5,259 bases of DNA from Candidatus Collierbacteria bacterium RIFOXYD1_FULL_40_9 (GTDB lineage Bacteria > Patescibacteriota > Microgenomatia > UBA1400 > MFAQ01), in the NCBI GenBank assembly GCA_001776275.1, contig MFAQ01000020.1, forward strand, positions 4,988 to 10,246, read 5' to 3'. Positions 4,850-5,259 of this stretch are shown one piece after another. Position 1 is the first letter of the stretch, and each line of letters starts with the position of its first letter. Made by a program: the position numbers and the translations under genes. The notes under the pieces are model-generated. The model made no database searches and was not told where the DNA came from. It saw only the letters and a list, made by a program, of their open reading frames with translations.

Positions 4850-5259
4850 GGTTTCTTTTTATTCCGTAATAGATAGAGACACTGCTGGTGCCGATAAGAA
4901 GGGCTGCCAACATTAACCAGTATTGGTTTGCGCCAGTGGCTGGTAGTGTAGAAATTCCTAGGACTTGTCCTTCGACTTTCTTTTCGACATTTATTGAGGC
5001 TGTGTTTTCGTTTGATTTGTCGATGGTTACTTCTGTACCAGCAAAGATATCACTGACATAACTTGGGTCACCACTTGGAACACTAGCCAAGTATGTAGTG
5101 GTGTTGTCTAGCGCTGACTTTGCCTTTGCCCAGACTAAGTCGTTGTATGTTCCTGAATCTTGGTTGTTGTCGATGTCAGCAAGGTATACGAGTTCAAAAA
5201 TATCATCTTTTTCGGCATTGCCTAAGTTCCACACACCAGGCGAGTGGTAGACCGGTTCG
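4842..5259 (-). CDS. LPATG cell-wall-anchored surface protein, 5' part outside the window
   Basis: The C-terminal 138 residues of a larger protein. The frame is open to the right edge and begins EPVYHSPGVWNLGNAEKDD. A GTG at 5234 lies within this reading (the V of PGVWNLG) and is not a credible start. The WNLG...DDIFELVYLADI segment, followed by a Gly/Tyr turn and a Thr-rich strand, looks like the end of a DUF11-like or similar beta-sandwich repeat, tentative. The C-terminus is a complete sorting signal: GQVLGIST, then LPATG (4932-4946), a hydrophobic helix (YWLMLAALLIGTSSVSIYYG) and the charged tail IKRNHE. It is therefore a predicted substrate of the sortase encoded downstream in the same gene run. 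The coding region ends in TAA within the next gene's first codons (8-bp overlap), implying co-translation. Confidence 0.5.
   Translation of the reverse strand, partial: EPVYHSPGVWNLGNAEKDDIFELVYLADIDNNQDSGTYNDLVWAKAKSALDNTTTYLASVPSGDPSYVSDIFAGTEVTIDKSNENTASINVEKKVEGQVLGISTLPATGANQYWLMLAALLIGTSSVSIYYGIKRNHE

Noticed and set aside
5232..5234. GTG at 5234 as the start of the LPATG protein
   Set aside because: The frame stays open to the edge, has no ribosome-binding site or signal peptide here, and the residues before it (YHSPG) continue the domain. It is a truncated larger protein.
1..5259. CRISPR array, tRNA, insertion sequence, toxin-antitoxin or defence system
   Set aside because: No spaced direct repeats, tRNA-like cloverleaf, terminal inverted repeats, transposase, or toxin/nuclease motifs seen. 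The MazG-like protein alone, without a MazEF pair, is not evidence for a toxin system.

Overview
The window is AT-rich (roughly 40% GC by eye) and densely coded. It reads as part of a small bacterial genome. Several traits suggest a Candidate Phyla Radiation (Patescibacteria) lineage, perhaps Microgenomates-like: the multi-membrane-segment CAP-domain protein, the juxtamembrane '[VI]LG' motif, the LPATG surface protein beside a sortase, the short collagen-like exported protein, and start codons with -10 elements immediately upstream and no Shine-Dalgarno. This is inference from protein style, because no rRNA or marker gene is present. TGA is used as a normal stop (the CAP and MazG-like genes), so the TGA=Gly code of Gracilibacteria/SR1 is not indicated.

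Left block (1-2153, all minus strand). Reading in the direction of transcription, the order is: a 98-residue MazG-like pyrophosphohydrolase (1857-2153), a membrane-anchored CAP/SCP-domain protein (980-1822), an 83-residue three-helix membrane protein coupled to it by an ATGA overlap (732-983), and a glucose-1-phosphate thymidylyltransferase (rmlA type) that runs off the left edge (1-723). The last gene makes dTDP-glucose for surface polysaccharide, so the block looks devoted to the cell envelope.

Centre (2177-2719, plus strand). A YdjM/DUF457-type membrane metal-dependent hydrolase is divergent from the MazG-like gene. Only 23 bp separate the two start codons, and this gap holds an 8-bp palindrome that supplies a TATACT -10 box on each strand.

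Right block (2697-5259, all minus strand). This is a compact surface-protein operon. In transcription order it contains a surface protein entering from the right edge and ending in an LPATG sorting signal, an exported Ig/Fn3-like protein with a C-terminal membrane anchor but no LPxTG, a sortase, and a secreted protein with seven Gly-X-Y collagen triplets. Neighbouring genes overlap, abut or lie 44 bp apart. The simplest reading is that the sortase attaches the LPATG protein, and possibly other proteins, to the envelope. The collagen-like and Ig-like proteins would be further exposed components, perhaps for adhesion. The collagen-like gene runs tail-to-tail into the hydrolase gene with a 23-bp overlap.

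There is no RNA gene, insertion sequence, CRISPR array or convincing hairpin terminator, and no gene-free stretch longer than 50 bp. The most notable pattern is that four genes (rmlA, CAP, MazG-like, hydrolase) each have a -10-like hexamer ending 7-9 nt before the start codon and no Shine-Dalgarno, which predicts leaderless or nearly leaderless mRNAs.
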